Positions 28,680 to 40,039 of a stretch of DNA of 64,000 bases are shown here, piece after piece. This stretch comes from Carboxydocella thermautotrophica (lineage in GTDB: Bacteria; Bacillota; GCA-003054495; Carboxydocellales; Carboxydocellaceae). Each line of letters starts with the position of its first letter. The first letter of the stretch is position 1. The notes under the pieces were generated by a model, which saw only the letters and a program-made list of their open reading frames with translations, did no database searches and was not told where the DNA came from. Where the stretch lies: assembly GCA_003054495.1 (NCBI GenBank), contig CP028514.1:794501-858500 (forward strand), given 5' to 3'. A program made the translations under genes and the position numbers.

Positions 28680-28717
28680 ATTTTGGTAACTGATGCCCTG
28701 AAGGAGGACAGAACAGC

Positions 28718-30520
28718 ATGGTCCATGACCATATTCGCAATTTCTGCATTATCGCTCATATTGACCACGGCAAATCCACTCTGGCCGACCGGCTGTTGGA
28801 ATATACCGGCACCTTAAGTGAACGGGAAATGACGGAACAGGTGCTGGACTTGATGGAACTGGAAAAGGAACGGGGTATTACCATCAAGCTGCAGGCTGTG
28901 CGCCTCAATTATAAGGCCAGGGATGGCAGGGAATACATCCTCAACCTGATTGACACACCTGGCCATGTGGACTTTACCTATGAGGTATCCCGAAGTCTGG
29001 CCGCCTGTGAAGGAGCGCTGCTGGTGGTGGATGCCTCCCAGGGGATTGAGGCCCAGACTCTGGCCAATGTCTATATGGCCTTAGAGCATGATCTGGAAAT
29101 CATCCCGGTAATCAATAAAATCGACCTGCCCAGTGCCGAGCCGGAGCGGGTGCGGCAGGAGATTGAAGATGTAATCGGTCTGGATGCTTCTGAAGCCATC
29201 CTGGCTTCAGCCAAAGCCGGTATTGGGGTGGAAGAGATTCTGGAAGCCATTGTAGCCAAAATTCCGGCTCCCAAGGGGGAGCCTGAGGCTCCCCTGCAGG
29301 CCTTGATTTTTGACAGTCACTTTGACCCCTACAAGGGGGTAATCGTCTACTTCCGGGTAGTGCAGGGCACCATCAAAAAAGGTATGAAGATTCGCTTCAT
29401 GGCCACGGGCAAGGAGTTTGAAGTCACCGAAGTGGGGACTTTCCGGCCTTTCCCGGTGCCGACAGTGCAGCTGTCGGTGGGTGAGGTGGGCTATCTGGCG
29501 GCCAGTATCAAAAATGTGAAAGATACTACTGTTGGGGATACTATTACCGAAGCGGAGCGGCCGGCTGCTGAGCCTTTGCCCGGTTACCGCAAGGCCACGC
29601 CCATGGTCTTCTGTGGCCTCTATCCAGTGGATAGCGGGGATTATGATGATCTGCGGGATGCTCTGGAAAAGCTCAATCTCAATGATGCGGCCTTAATCTA
29701 TGAGCCGGAGACATCGGTGGCGCTGGGTTTTGGTTTTCGCTGTGGGTTCCTGGGGCTGTTACACATGGAGATTATCCAGGAGCGCCTGGAGCGGGAATAC
29801 GGCCTGACTTTGATCACTACTGCCCCCAGTGTGGTCTACCGGGTTTATCTGACCAACGGGGAAGTAATCGATATCGATAACCCTACCAAATTGCCGCCGC
29901 CTACTCAGATCGAACACCTGGAGGAACCCTATGTCAAAGCCACCATCATGGTGCCCAACAATTTTGTCGGGGCAATTATGGATCTGGCTCAGGAAAAGCG
30001 GGGCAATTTCCTCAACATGGAATACCTGAGTGAAAGCCGGGTCATGTTGCATTATGAACTGCCCCTGGCGGAAATCGTTTATGATTTCTTTGATCAGCTT
30101 AAATCCAGGACCAAGGGTTATGCTTCTTTTGATTATGAATTCATTGGCTACAAGCCATCCAAACTGGTCAAACTGGATATACTCATCCACGGGGAAGTGG
30201 TGGATGCCCTTTCCTTTATTGTCCACAAGGACAAAGCCTACCAGCGCGGGCGGCAGATGGTGGAAAAACTGCGGGATCTCATCCCCCGCCATCAGTTTGA
30301 AATCCCTATCCAGGCGGCCATCGGCAATAAAGTCATCGCCCGGGAGACGGTCAAGGCTTTGCGCAAAAATGTACTGGCCAAGTGTTATGGCGGGGATATT
30401 ACCCGGAAGAAAAAGCTGCTGGAAAAACAAAAAGAAGGGAAAAAGCGGATGAAGCAGGTGGGAAATGTGGAAATTCCCCAGGAAGCCTTTATGGCAGTGC
30501 TCAGTATTGACCAGAAATAA
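28718..30520 (+). CDS. lepA: Elongation factor 4 (LepA)
   Basis: 600-residue translational GTPase that back-translocates or helps assemble ribosomes under stress. G domain with [16 protein letters not shown] (G1), DTPGHVDF (G3), NKIDLP (G4); EF-G-like domains II, III and V, and the LepA C-terminal domain. Length is standard. ATG follows AAGGAGG. Confidence 0.97.
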   Translation: MVHDHIRNFCIIAHIDHGKSTLADRLLEYTGTLSEREMTEQVLDLMELEKERGITIKLQAVRLNYKARDGREYILNLIDTPGHVDFTYEVSRSLAACEGALLVVDASQGIEAQTLANVYMALEHDLEIIPVINKIDLPSAEPERVRQEIEDVIGLDASEAILASAKAGIGVEEILEAIVAKIPAPKGEPEAPLQALIFDSHFDPYKGVIVYFRVVQGTIKKGMKIRFMATGKEFEVTEVGTFRPFPVPTVQLSVGEVGYLAASIKNVKDTTVGDTITEAERPAAEPLPGYRKATPMVFCGLYPVDSGDYDDLRDALEKLNLNDAALIYEPETSVALGFGFRCGFLGLLHMEIIQERLEREYGLTLITTAPSVVYRVYLTNGEVIDIDNPTKLPPPTQIEHLEEPYVKATIMVPNNFVGAIMDLAQEKRGNFLNMEYLSESRVMLHYELPLAEIVYDFFDQLKSRTKGYASFDYEFIGYKPSKLVKLDILIHGEVVDALSFIVHKDKAYQRGRQMVEKLRDLIPRHQFEIPIQAAIGNKVIARETVKALRKNVLAKCYGGDITRKKKLLEKQKEGKKRMKQVGNVEIPQEAFMAVLSIDQK

Positions 30521-30547
30521 AAGAGGCCGGGTTTCCGGCCTCTTTAT
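30519..30547. terminator. Terminator between convergent lepA and the ferredoxin gene
   Basis: AAGAGGCCGG / CCGGCCTCTT, loop GTTT, A-run and T-run on both sides. Confidence 0.87.
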
Positions 30548-30732
30548 ACTTCGGCAATGGCATCAGTGGGGCAATTTTCCAGAGCTTCCCTGGCCTCATC
30601 CTCCAGGTCATCTGGCACCTCATCCACAATGGCTTTGGCTTTGCCTTCATCATCCCAGTCATAGACATCGGGGCAGGTGCTGACGCAGGCGCCACAGCTG
30701 ATGCACAAATCAGGATCTACCTTGACTTTCAT
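30544..30732 (-). CDS. Ferredoxin, single [4Fe-4S] cluster
   Basis: 62 residues, acidic. Cluster ligands are Cys10, Cys13, Cys16 and Cys54 (CISCGAC and NCP); Cys20 is extra, as in clostridial single-cluster ferredoxins where it may form a disulfide. Low-potential electron carrier in the cytoplasm. AAGGAGG precedes the ATG. Divergent from hemW. Confidence 0.95.
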   Translation of the reverse strand: MKVKVDPDLCISCGACVSTCPDVYDWDDEGKAKAIVDEVPDDLEDEAREALENCPTDAIAEV

Positions 30733-30778
30733 GGTCTCAACCTCCTTCGCCTACAGTTTGCCCGAAAGGGGGAAAAAT

Positions 30779-31882
30779 ATGCTGGGGGTCTATGTTCATG
30801 TTCCCTTTTGTTTGCGAAAATGCCATTATTGTGATTTTTATTCCCGGCCGGCCAGCGGGGAAGAAAGGGAGCGCTATCTTGACCTTGTTTGCCAGGAAAC
30901 GGAAGCGGCTGTCCGGCAGGTGCCGGAACGAGAAGTGGATACCATTTTCCTGGGGGGCGGTACTCCGGGGCTGCTGGGTCCAGAGGGCATAAAAAAAATT
31001 CTGCAGGCTATTGCCGGGAATTTTCATATCATCAATACCGTTGAAATAACTATGGAGACAAACCCCGGAGCAAATAGAGATATATGGCCGCTAATGGCAG
31101 CAGCAGGCATCAACCGGGTGAGTCTGGGTGCTCAGGCGGCCCAGGAGCGACTGTTACGGGTTTTAGGCCGCTGCCATACCTGGCAGGAAGTCCAGAACAC
31201 GGTGCAGGCAGTTCGCCGGGCTGGCTTAACCAACCTCAATCTCGACCTGATGTACGGATTGCCGGGACAATCCCTGGCGGACTGGCAGGAAACAGTAGCA
31301 GCTGCCCTGGCGCTGGAAGTGCCCCATCTCTCCCTTTATGCCCTGAAAGTGGAAGAAAATACCCCCTTTGACCGCTGGGAAAGGGAGGGCAGGATAACCC
31401 TGCCGGAAGAAGAGGAATGGGCGGAAATGTACTGGTGGGCCAGGGAAAAACTGGAGACAGCAGGTTACCTGAATTATGAACTGAGTAACTTCGCCCGGCC
31501 AGGATTTGAATGCCGGCATAATCTCAAATACTGGCGCCGCCAGCCTTATCTGGGACTGGGGCCGGCAGCCCATTCCTGCTGGGGGAATGTACGCTGGGCC
31601 AATCCCGCCAGCCTGGAGGAGTGGGAAGCAGAAGTTCGGGCTCGGGGCTGGAGCGGGCAGCTGGTGGAAAGGCTGAGCGAGAAAGAAATCCTGGCTGAAC
31701 AGGTTATTCTCGGCCTGCGCCTGGCCGAAGGAGTGGTTCTGACCCCGGAAATTGAGGCAGAATGGTCAACAGTTATAGCTTCTCTGAAGCAGCGGGGTCT
31801 GGTCCAGGTTTCGGGAAACAGGCTTAAACTCACGCGGCAGGCCTGGTATATTGCCAATGAAGTGATGGCAGAGTTTATCTAG
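30779..31882 (+). CDS. hemW: Radical-SAM heme chaperone HemW (coproporphyrinogen-oxidase-like)
   Basis: 367 residues. Radical SAM cluster CLRKCHYC (Cys11, 15, 18) after VYVHVPF, with FLGGGTPGLL and LSLYALKVEENTPF as in HemW/HemN relatives. HemW delivers heme to target proteins and lacks HemN catalytic extras. ATG 30779 follows AGGGGG; the frame upstream to 30677 covers the ferredoxin promoter side and is not used. Placed before hrcA, its usual location. Confidence 0.92.
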   Translation: MLGVYVHVPFCLRKCHYCDFYSRPASGEERERYLDLVCQETEAAVRQVPEREVDTIFLGGGTPGLLGPEGIKKILQAIAGNFHIINTVEITMETNPGANRDIWPLMAAAGINRVSLGAQAAQERLLRVLGRCHTWQEVQNTVQAVRRAGLTNLNLDLMYGLPGQSLADWQETVAAALALEVPHLSLYALKVEENTPFDRWEREGRITLPEEEEWAEMYWWAREKLETAGYLNYELSNFARPGFECRHNLKYWRRQPYLGLGPAAHSCWGNVRWANPASLEEWEAEVRARGWSGQLVERLSEKEILAEQVILGLRLAEGVVLTPEIEAEWSTVIASLKQRGLVQVSGNRLKLTRQAWYIANEVMAEFI

Positions 31883-31886
31883 TACC

Positions 31887-31915
31887 TTGACATTCCCTGC
31901 CCCAGGTGGTATTTT
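31887..31915 (+). promoter_or_regulatory. SigA promoter of the hrcA-cpn-grpE-dnaK-dnaJ operon
   Basis: TTGACA (31887-31892), 17-base spacer, TATTTT (31910-31915). It lies just upstream of the CIRCE element, which would cover the start region. Confidence 0.75.
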
Positions 31916-31929
31916 TTAAGTAGTGGCCT

Positions 31930-31956
31930 TTAGCACTCGTCTGGTGAGAGTGCTAA
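31930..31956 (+). promoter_or_regulatory. CIRCE operator (HrcA binding site)
   Basis: TTAGCACTC, 9-base spacer, GAGTGCTAA: an exact CIRCE match. HrcA binds here and represses the heat-shock operon; stress releases it. Confidence 0.97.
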
Positions 31957-31984
31957 CAACGGGCCTGGCGGAAGGTGATGAGGG

Positions 31985-33019
31985 ATGCAATTGGATGAGC
32001 GGAAAAAGCGCATTTTACTGGCGATTATTCAGGACTATATTGCTACCGCTGAACCGGTAGGCTCCCGAACCATTGCCAAAAAGTATGAGCTGGGGGTGAG
32101 CCCGGCTACTATACGCAATGAAATGGCCGACCTGGAAGAAATGGGCTATATCGAACAGCCTCATACTTCAGCGGGGCGGATTCCCTCAGACCTGGGCTAT
32201 CGCTATTATGTGGACTTTTTGATGGAGAAATACCGCCTGGCTGATGAAGACCGGGAATACATCCGCCAGGGGTTTGAAACCAGACGGATGGAAGTGGCCC
32301 AGGTGATTCAGCGGACTGGCCAGTTGCTGTCCCAGATGACCAATTATACCACAATAGTGCTGGGACCACAGCTGGGCAAAACGGGGATTAAGCATGTGCA
32401 ACTGGTACCGGTAGAACCAGGCAAGGCCTTGCTGGTCATGGTCAGCCTTTCCGGTCTGGTACAGAACCGGCTCATCGAGATTCCGGAAAATTTGTCAGCC
32501 GAGGATTTATGGCAGATTAGCCAGGTATTGAATGCCAAGCTCCATGGCAAAACCATAGCCGATATTCGCCGCACCCTGTTGCAGGAGATTTATTCTGAAC
32601 TGGCCCGGCAACGGGCGGTGGCGGAACTGGTACTGGATTTACTCAGCCAGGAGGAGCTTCTGAGCGGGGAGGAAAAGGTCTATCTGGCCGGGATCCTCAA
32701 TATTCTTAACCAGCCGGAATTTCGCAATATCGAGAAAATCAAGACTCTGTTGTCCCTGCTGGAACAGGAGGAACAGCTGCGCCACCTGGTTCAGCCCGAG
32801 GATGAAGGCTTGCTGGTGCGAATCGGGGCAGAGAACCCCATTCAGGTGATGCGGGATTGTTCCATGGTCACTGCTACCTATACGGTCGATGGTCAGGTGG
32901 TGGGAGCCATCGGGGTACTGGGCCCCACCCGGATGGAGTATGCCCGGGTGATGGCCCTGGTGGAATATATTACCGAAAACCTCTCCCAGATGCTGACCGA
33001 TTTTTACCGCCGCACCTAG
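31985..33019 (+). CDS. hrcA: Heat-inducible transcription repressor HrcA
   Basis: 344 residues. N-terminal winged helix (ILLAIIQDYIATAEPVGSRT), then the GAF-like HrcA domain. Self-regulated through the CIRCE element 29 bases upstream of its start. First gene of the chaperone operon. Start at ATG 31985 follows GAAGGTG. Confidence 0.97.
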   Translation: MQLDERKKRILLAIIQDYIATAEPVGSRTIAKKYELGVSPATIRNEMADLEEMGYIEQPHTSAGRIPSDLGYRYYVDFLMEKYRLADEDREYIRQGFETRRMEVAQVIQRTGQLLSQMTNYTTIVLGPQLGKTGIKHVQLVPVEPGKALLVMVSLSGLVQNRLIEIPENLSAEDLWQISQVLNAKLHGKTIADIRRTLLQEIYSELARQRAVAELVLDLLSQEELLSGEEKVYLAGILNILNQPEFRNIEKIKTLLSLLEQEEQLRHLVQPEDEGLLVRIGAENPIQVMRDCSMVTATYTVDGQVVGAIGVLGPTRMEYARVMALVEYITENLSQMLTDFYRRT

Positions 33020-33041
33020 AGCGGCTGAAGGAGGGAAGGCA

Positions 33042-34610
33042 ATGAGCTTAAAACAGCAAGCTGTCCAGGCCACCGAGGTGGATGAGAAACTGGCAGCTCT
33101 GATGACCAATGCCAATGCCATCAGGGCCATTGCCGCTGCTGTGGAAGGCACTCTGGGTCCTAAAGGTCTGGATACCATGCTGGTGGATAAATTCGGTGAC
33201 GTGGTCATCACCAATGACGGCGTCACCATTTTAACGCTGATGGAAGCCAATCATCCGGCCGCCCGATTGCTGATCAATGTGGCAAAAGCCCAGCAGGCGG
33301 AAATCGGTGATGGTACTACCACTGCCACTGTGATGGCCGGGGCCCTGGTTGCAGAAGGGGTTAACCAGGTAGTACGGGGGGTGCCGGTCACCAGGGTGAT
33401 CGAGGGCATCCGGATAGGAGTCAGGGGAGCCCTGGAGTTTATCGAACAACAGGCCCGCCCTGTACGCAGCCTCAAAGATCCCCTGCTCTATCGCATTGCC
33501 TACATAGCCGGACGGGAAAACGAAGATATTGCCCGCCTGGTAGTGGATGCAGCCCGCCTGGTGGGAATCAAGAAATTGAAGGAACCGGGCTTTAAGCTGG
33601 CAGATACGATTGTGGCCGAGGAAGGGGCCGATAACCAGGTCTTTTCCGGGGTGATCATCAACAAGGAACCTATGAATGACGAGATGCCCCGGGACCTGCG
33701 GGATGCAAAAGTCCTGATCATTGATGATGCCCTGGAACCGGAGGAGCTGGAAGATGAGGCCCTGGCTACTGAGGCCGGTTTCAACCGCTATATGGAATTA
33801 CAGCAGGAATTCAAGGATAATGTGCGCAAAATCGTGGATCTGGGTGTAGGACTGGTTATCGTTGACCGCGGGGTAGAGGCCTGGGCGGAAGAAACTCTGA
33901 CTGACGCCGGAGTGATGGTGTTACAGCGGGTTTCCAACAAGGAACTGCGCAAGGCAGCGGAACATACAGGAGCCCGACCCATTAAACGCACCGGTCTCAA
34001 GCGCTCCCCGGAAGAACTGGTTCGCTATCTGGGCCAGGCCAAATGGGTGCTGGCTGATGAGCGCCTGGAACATGTGCGGATTCTCGGTGGTGCTGGTAAA
34101 CCTATGGCTACCGTGCTGGTGGGAGCCGCCACTGAAGAAGTAGTCGGTGAACGGGAGCGGATTGCCAAGGATGCCGCTTCCTCCGTTCAGGCTGCTGTTT
34201 GTGGCGGGGTAGTGGCCGGAGGCGGTTCCCTTGAGCTGGCTGCTGCTCGCCAGGTGGAAAAACTGCGGGAAAACACCCGGGGTATGGCTGCCTATGGTAT
34301 TGATTGCGTGGTGGCTGCCCTCAAACGGCCCCTGGCCCAAATCGTGGAAAATGCCGGCTTCAATTCTCTGGAGAAACTGGGGGATGTGGTAGCTGCTCAG
34401 GCGGAAAAAGGCAATAACGCCCTGGCCATAGATTGTGACAGCGGTCAGGTAGTGGATATGTGGGAACTAGGCGTGGTTGATCCGGCCCTGGTGAAACTGC
34501 ATGCTTTGCGCGCTGCCGGGGAAGTCGCTGAAGCTATTCTGCGGATTGATACCATCATCCGGAAAAAAGAGGAGAAAAGCAGCAAGCTGGAGCCAGAAAT
34601 GGAGGAATAG
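33042..34610 (+). CDS. Archaeal-like (group III) chaperonin, TCP-1/Cpn60 type
   Basis: 522 residues, much closer in pattern to archaeal thermosomes than to GroEL. Motifs: LGPKGLDTMLVDKFGDVVITNDG (residues 38-60), GDGTTTATVMAGALV (89-103), and VVAGGGSLELA near 390. The apical region around 200-300 keeps the thermosome-like insertion (built-in lid, acidic and helical) and there is no GGM tail. ATP-dependent folding machine that needs no GroES partner. It lies inside hrcA-grpE-dnaK-dnaJ, the known location of bacterial group III chaperonins such as that of Carboxydothermus. GAAGGAGGG precedes the ATG. Confidence 0.93.
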   Translation: MSLKQQAVQATEVDEKLAALMTNANAIRAIAAAVEGTLGPKGLDTMLVDKFGDVVITNDGVTILTLMEANHPAARLLINVAKAQQAEIGDGTTTATVMAGALVAEGVNQVVRGVPVTRVIEGIRIGVRGALEFIEQQARPVRSLKDPLLYRIAYIAGRENEDIARLVVDAARLVGIKKLKEPGFKLADTIVAEEGADNQVFSGVIINKEPMNDEMPRDLRDAKVLIIDDALEPEELEDEALATEAGFNRYMELQQEFKDNVRKIVDLGVGLVIVDRGVEAWAEETLTDAGVMVLQRVSNKELRKAAEHTGARPIKRTGLKRSPEELVRYLGQAKWVLADERLEHVRILGGAGKPMATVLVGAATEEVVGERERIAKDAASSVQAAVCGGVVAGGGSLELAAARQVEKLRENTRGMAAYGIDCVVAALKRPLAQIVENAGFNSLEKLGDVVAAQAEKGNNALAIDCDSGQVVDMWELGVVDPALVKLHALRAAGEVAEAILRIDTIIRKKEEKSSKLEPEMEE

Positions 34611-34616
34611 GGAGAC

Positions 34617-35171
34617 ATGACCCAGATGGAAGAGGATAAAAAAATGGAAGCCAATGAACAGGAACCGGCCGGGGCCGGAGCTGCTCAGGAACAGACGCAG
34701 GAACCCGGTCAGCTGGAACAGCTGCAACAGCGAATAAATCAGCTGGAACAGCAGCTGGCCGAGGAAAAGAATGCCCGCTTGCGGGCCCTGGCTGATCTGG
34801 AAAACTTCCGACGGCGGGCCCGGCAGGAACGGGAAGAACTGTTGAAATATGAGGCAGAAGGCCTGATTACAGCCCTCTTGCCGGTTATTGACAATTTTGA
34901 ACGGGCTCTGGCGGCTACCGGAGAAGAAGGCCAGTTACGGCAAGGGGTGGAAATGATTTACCGCCAGTTGATGGAAGTCCTGACCAGAGCGGGGCTGATT
35001 CCGATGGAATGTCAGGGCCAGGAATTTGATCCTCACCTGCATCAGGCTGTTATGCAGGTCCCAACTGAAGAACAGCCGGAAAACACCATTGTGGATGTGT
35101 ATCAAAAAGGATATTATCTCAAGGATAAGGTAATTCGCCCGGCCATGGTCACAGTGGCCGTCAGGAACTGA
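34617..35171 (+). CDS. grpE: GrpE, nucleotide exchange factor of DnaK
   Basis: 184 residues: acidic, coiled-coil N-terminus (EQEPAGAGAAQEQTQ... LEQQLAEEK), then the GrpE beta domain (RLRALADLENFRRR, YDPHLHQAV-like EFDPHLHQAVMQV). It ejects ADP from DnaK. Start at ATG 34617, 7 bases after the chaperonin stop; ATG 34644 is a less likely alternative. Confidence 0.95.
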   Translation: MTQMEEDKKMEANEQEPAGAGAAQEQTQEPGQLEQLQQRINQLEQQLAEEKNARLRALADLENFRRRARQEREELLKYEAEGLITALLPVIDNFERALAATGEEGQLRQGVEMIYRQLMEVLTRAGLIPMECQGQEFDPHLHQAVMQVPTEEQPENTIVDVYQKGYYLKDKVIRPAMVTVAVRN

Positions 35172-35197
35172 GCAACATATAATCTTTAGGAGGGTGA

Positions 35198-37003
<1,806 letters not shown>

Positions 37004-37065
37004 ACTGGCGGGGGAGGAGACTCCCCCTTTTCCTAATTGCCGCAAAAAGTTTGAGGTGGTAGCTG

Positions 37066-38211
37066 ATGAGCAAACGGGATTACTATGAGGTGTTAGGGGT
37101 TGGCCGTAACGCCACCGAAGAGGAAATCAAGAAGGCGTACCGCAAATTGAGCAAAAAGTATCACCCGGACCTCAACCCTGGAGATAAAAGCGCCGAGGAA
37201 AAATTCAAGGAAATCAATGAAGCCTACGAGGTGCTGTCTGACCCCCAAAAGCGGGCTGCCTATGACCAGTTTGGCCATGCCGGGGCCCAGGGCTTTGGCG
37301 GCCAGGGGGGCTTTGGTGATTTCCAGGGCGGCTTCGGTGGTTTTGGGGCCGAGGAAATCTTCGGCGATATTTTCGATATGTTTTTTGGCGGTGGTAGCCG
37401 TAAGCGCCAGGGCCCGCAGCGGGGTTCTGACCTGAGTGCGGAAATTGAGCTGACTTTTGAGGAGGCGGCTTTTGGCACCACCAAAACCATCGAAATTCCC
37501 CGCACCGAAACCTGTGAAATCTGCCATGGTACCGGGGCGAAGCCGGGCACCGGGCAGCGTACCTGTCCCACCTGTAATGGTACGGGACAGCAGCAGATTG
37601 TGCAAAATACGCCTTTTGGCCGCTTTATCCAGAGCCGCCCTTGCCAAACCTGTGCTGGACAGGGTAAAATTATTGAGCAGCCCTGTCAACACTGTCATGG
37701 CAAAGGCAGGGTAAGGAAATTGCGCAAAATCACCGTCAACATCCCTGCCGGGGTGGATAGCGGCACCCGGGTGCGCAAGGCGGGGGAAGGGGAAGCCGGC
37801 CTCAGAGGTGGGCCGCCGGGAGATCTCTATTTGATTGTACGGGTTAAACCCCATAAGATTTTTCGCCGTGAGCACAATGATGTGGTGATGAAATTGAATA
37901 TTTCCTTCCCGCAAGCAGCGCTGGGAGATGAAGTGGAAGTACCCACCCTGGAAGGGAAGGAGAAAATCAAGATCAGTCCCGGCACCCAGAATGGCACAGT
38001 CATTCGCTTGCGCGGCAAAGGCATCGTAGATGTCCATGGCCGGGGGCGGGGTGACCAGCGCATCGAAATCCAGGTGGAAGTGCCGACCAAATTGACGGAA
38101 CGGCAAAAACAGCTGCTGGAGGAACTGGCGGAAACCATGGGACAGAAGCCGGCAGGAGTTCACCAGGAAAAGAGTTTTTTTGATAAAGTGAAGGATGCCT
38201 TTATGGGCTAA
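37066..38211 (+). CDS. dnaJ: Chaperone DnaJ (Hsp40)
   Basis: 381 residues, type A: J domain with HPD at 33-35, Gly/Phe linker, four CxxCxGxG zinc repeats ([32 protein letters not shown]), and two beta-sandwich domains. It stimulates DnaK and hands it substrates. The stop lies 12 bases before a TnpB element that now separates it from prmA. Confidence 0.97.
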   Translation: MSKRDYYEVLGVGRNATEEEIKKAYRKLSKKYHPDLNPGDKSAEEKFKEINEAYEVLSDPQKRAAYDQFGHAGAQGFGGQGGFGDFQGGFGGFGAEEIFGDIFDMFFGGGSRKRQGPQRGSDLSAEIELTFEEAAFGTTKTIEIPRTETCEICHGTGAKPGTGQRTCPTCNGTGQQQIVQNTPFGRFIQSRPCQTCAGQGKIIEQPCQHCHGKGRVRKLRKITVNIPAGVDSGTRVRKAGEGEAGLRGGPPGDLYLIVRVKPHKIFRREHNDVVMKLNISFPQAALGDEVEVPTLEGKEKIKISPGTQNGTVIRLRGKGIVDVHGRGRGDQRIEIQVEVPTKLTERQKQLLEELAETMGQKPAGVHQEKSFFDKVKDAFMG

Positions 38212-38252
38212 ATGATGGTGGTATGCAGCAGCTTCAGAAAACTAGACTATAA

Positions 38253-38281
38253 TTGATTGTATTTAACTGTTTTGCTACATT
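38253..38281 (+). promoter_or_regulatory. Promoter inside the left end of TnpB element copy 1
   Basis: TTGATT (38253-38258), 17-base spacer, TACATT (38276-38281). The next ATG begins only 7 bases later, so transcripts may be leaderless. Copy 2 has TACAAT at the same place. Confidence 0.6.
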
Positions 38282-38287
38282 AAAGGT

Positions 38288-38344
38288 ATGGAACTATTAT
38301 CCATTGGAGAAGCAGCAAAGTCCGGCAGGGTTTCGGGGAGCTGA
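38288..38344 (+). pseudogene. Remnant of IS607-type tnpA (18 codons)
   Basis: MELLSIGEAAKSGRVSGS then TGA. The first 11 residues match the usual start of an IS607-family serine transposase (MerR-like helix-turn-helix, IGEAAK). The rest of tnpA is missing. The TGA is in frame with tnpB, two codons before its ATG. Copy 2 has the same peptide with three silent changes. It may be a translated leader for tnpB (GGGGAG lies at its end) or only a scar. Confidence 0.65.
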
Positions 38345-38350
38345 TCAGGA

Positions 38351-40039
38351 ATGCCAAAGAAACACGAGAAGAACAAATTTAGCATAACTGTGTGCGGGGA
38401 GTTTTTTCCGGAGATTTACCCGGCTCACCGGTCTTCGAAGTGGAGCCGGGGCGAAGAAGACCCGCTGACTACGGAGATGCGTCTCTTCTGTGCCTGTATG
38501 CGGTGGGCCTTTAACCGGCTCCTGGAAGGTGCTTCCCGCCATGAAATCAAGAAGTCAGGACAAGAACTTTTCGGGCTGAACTCCCGCTATGCGGATGATG
38601 CCAGACTTAAAGCACAGGCCCTGCTGGACTCCCAAACAGAACTGCTGAAGTTAGAAAATGAAGAAACAGAAAAGAAACTGGGCCGGGCCAGGAAGAAACT
38701 CAGCCTGGCTATGAGGAAACTGGCGAAGGCAGAGGAAAAGGGGGCTGCTTCAGAAGTTATTGAAAAGCTCCGCCTGGCAGTCAAGGGGCGGAACAAGCGG
38801 GTGGTTTCACTGGCAAAAAGGCTGGCTGAACTGAAGGATTACCAGGAGAAGGGTACAATACCAGAGGTAGTCTTTGGGGGCAGAAGGCTATGGGAAAAGG
38901 TCTGCCAGGGCCGGGCCGCCCGTGAAAAATGGCGGCACGCCCGCAGGAATCGCCTCTACTCCCGGGGAGACGAGAGCAAGGGAGGCAACCCCAACATTAA
39001 GATATTTTATGACGGACAGGACTTCCGCCTGGCGGTTTCCCTCTCCCACCTTTCTGAACAGACAGGCATAGATAAACTTGGTCGCCCCAGGATGAGCCAG
39101 GCCCCCAGGGTTGAGGGCAAGTTGTGGCTGCCGGAAAAACACCGGGAACTGGTGCAGATATGGCTGACCATGAAGTTACCCTATGCGGTAGAACTGATCC
39201 GCACCCTGGAAGGACGCTATTTGGTACATTTGACATTTGAAGTGGTCAGGGTGCAGGAACCGGACTTTGCTAAAGGTTGTCTGGCTATAGACACAAACCC
39301 TGATGGGGTAGCCCTGTGTAACGTTAGCGCTTCCGGCCAGCCGGAACCGTGGCCGGAGGGTTTTAATATTCCTTATCCCGGCAACCTGGGTAAGTACGAA
39401 GGAGAGTTTCAGGTTATTCCTTACCCGAACGGATTCATGTACATCAGAATACCAGACTTAGCCCATGCTTCCAGCTTCCGGCGTAGCTACCTGATAGGCG
39501 TTTTAGCCAAAGTAGTGGTAGATATAGCTTTCTTTTTAGGCAAACCCATTGTTTTAGAAAACCTGAACTTTGGCAAAGACAGGCTGGACACTAATAAAAA
39601 GTTTAACCGCATGGCTTCCAATTTTCCATTTGCGAAAATGGTAGGAGCAATGTATCGGAGAGCGGTAAAAGAAGGGGTGCCTTTCAAGTTAGTATCACCC
39701 CGGCATACTTCAACCATAGGTTACTGGAAGTATATGAAACGTTACGCCGTTCCGGTGCATTGCGCGGCGGCACTGGTTACAGGACGCCGGGCAATGGGCT
39801 TCAGGGAACGGGTGACTATAGAACTCAGGCAACTGGTATCGCAAATCAAGCAAAACCTGACCCGGAAGGATAATCCTGATAGACCTGGGGAAGGAAAAGG
39901 GATGACCCGTGGGGTCAGGGCCTGCTTGAGGCGGCTGGAGGAGAGGCTTTCTGTGCATAACGGGCTTGCCCAGAGTGAACAGGAGGCGTATAACTCCGTC
40001 TGGCCTGACCTGAAGTTATTGGCCCTGTCCGTACGGTGA
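38351..40039 (+). CDS. TnpB-like (IS605 OrfB-type) RuvC protein, copy 1
   Basis: 562 residues. RuvC-I Asp314 (CLAIDTNPDGVAL) and RuvC-II Glu403 (IVLENLNF) are visible. The third block reads VPVHCAAALVTGRRAMGF (about 468-485): where TnpB usually has Asp in a D-x-NAA context, this has His470-Cys471. The CxxC zinc finger usually found between RuvC-II and III is absent. The N-terminal part has a basic helical stretch (about 100-200). TnpB proteins are RNA-guided nucleases; the altered site means activity needs testing. Differs from copy 2 at 18 residues; both frames are intact. Confidence 0.85.
   Translation: MPKKHEKNKFSITVCGEFFPEIYPAHRSSKWSRGEEDPLTTEMRLFCACMRWAFNRLLEGASRHEIKKSGQELFGLNSRYADDARLKAQALLDSQTELLKLENEETEKKLGRARKKLSLAMRKLAKAEEKGAASEVIEKLRLAVKGRNKRVVSLAKRLAELKDYQEKGTIPEVVFGGRRLWEKVCQGRAAREKWRHARRNRLYSRGDESKGGNPNIKIFYDGQDFRLAVSLSHLSEQTGIDKLGRPRMSQAPRVEGKLWLPEKHRELVQIWLTMKLPYAVELIRTLEGRYLVHLTFEVVRVQEPDFAKGCLAIDTNPDGVALCNVSASGQPEPWPEGFNIPYPGNLGKYEGEFQVIPYPNGFMYIRIPDLAHASSFRRSYLIGVLAKVVVDIAFFLGKPIVLENLNFGKDRLDTNKKFNRMASNFPFAKMVGAMYRRAVKEGVPFKLVSPRHTSTIGYWKYMKRYAVPVHCAAALVTGRRAMGFRERVTIELRQLVSQIKQNLTRKDNPDRPGEGKGMTRGVRACLRRLEERLSVHNGLAQSEQEAYNSVWPDLKLLALSVR

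Noticed and set aside
37093-38163. 356-codon minus-strand frame opposite dnaJ
   Set aside because: Shadow of the dnaJ coding sequence; composition reflects the opposite strand.
38345-38350. TGA between the tnpA remnant and tnpB as a selenocysteine codon
   Set aside because: It is in frame in both copies, but there is no sign of a SECIS-like hairpin and tnpB has its own ATG and ribosome-binding site; a plain stop is simpler.
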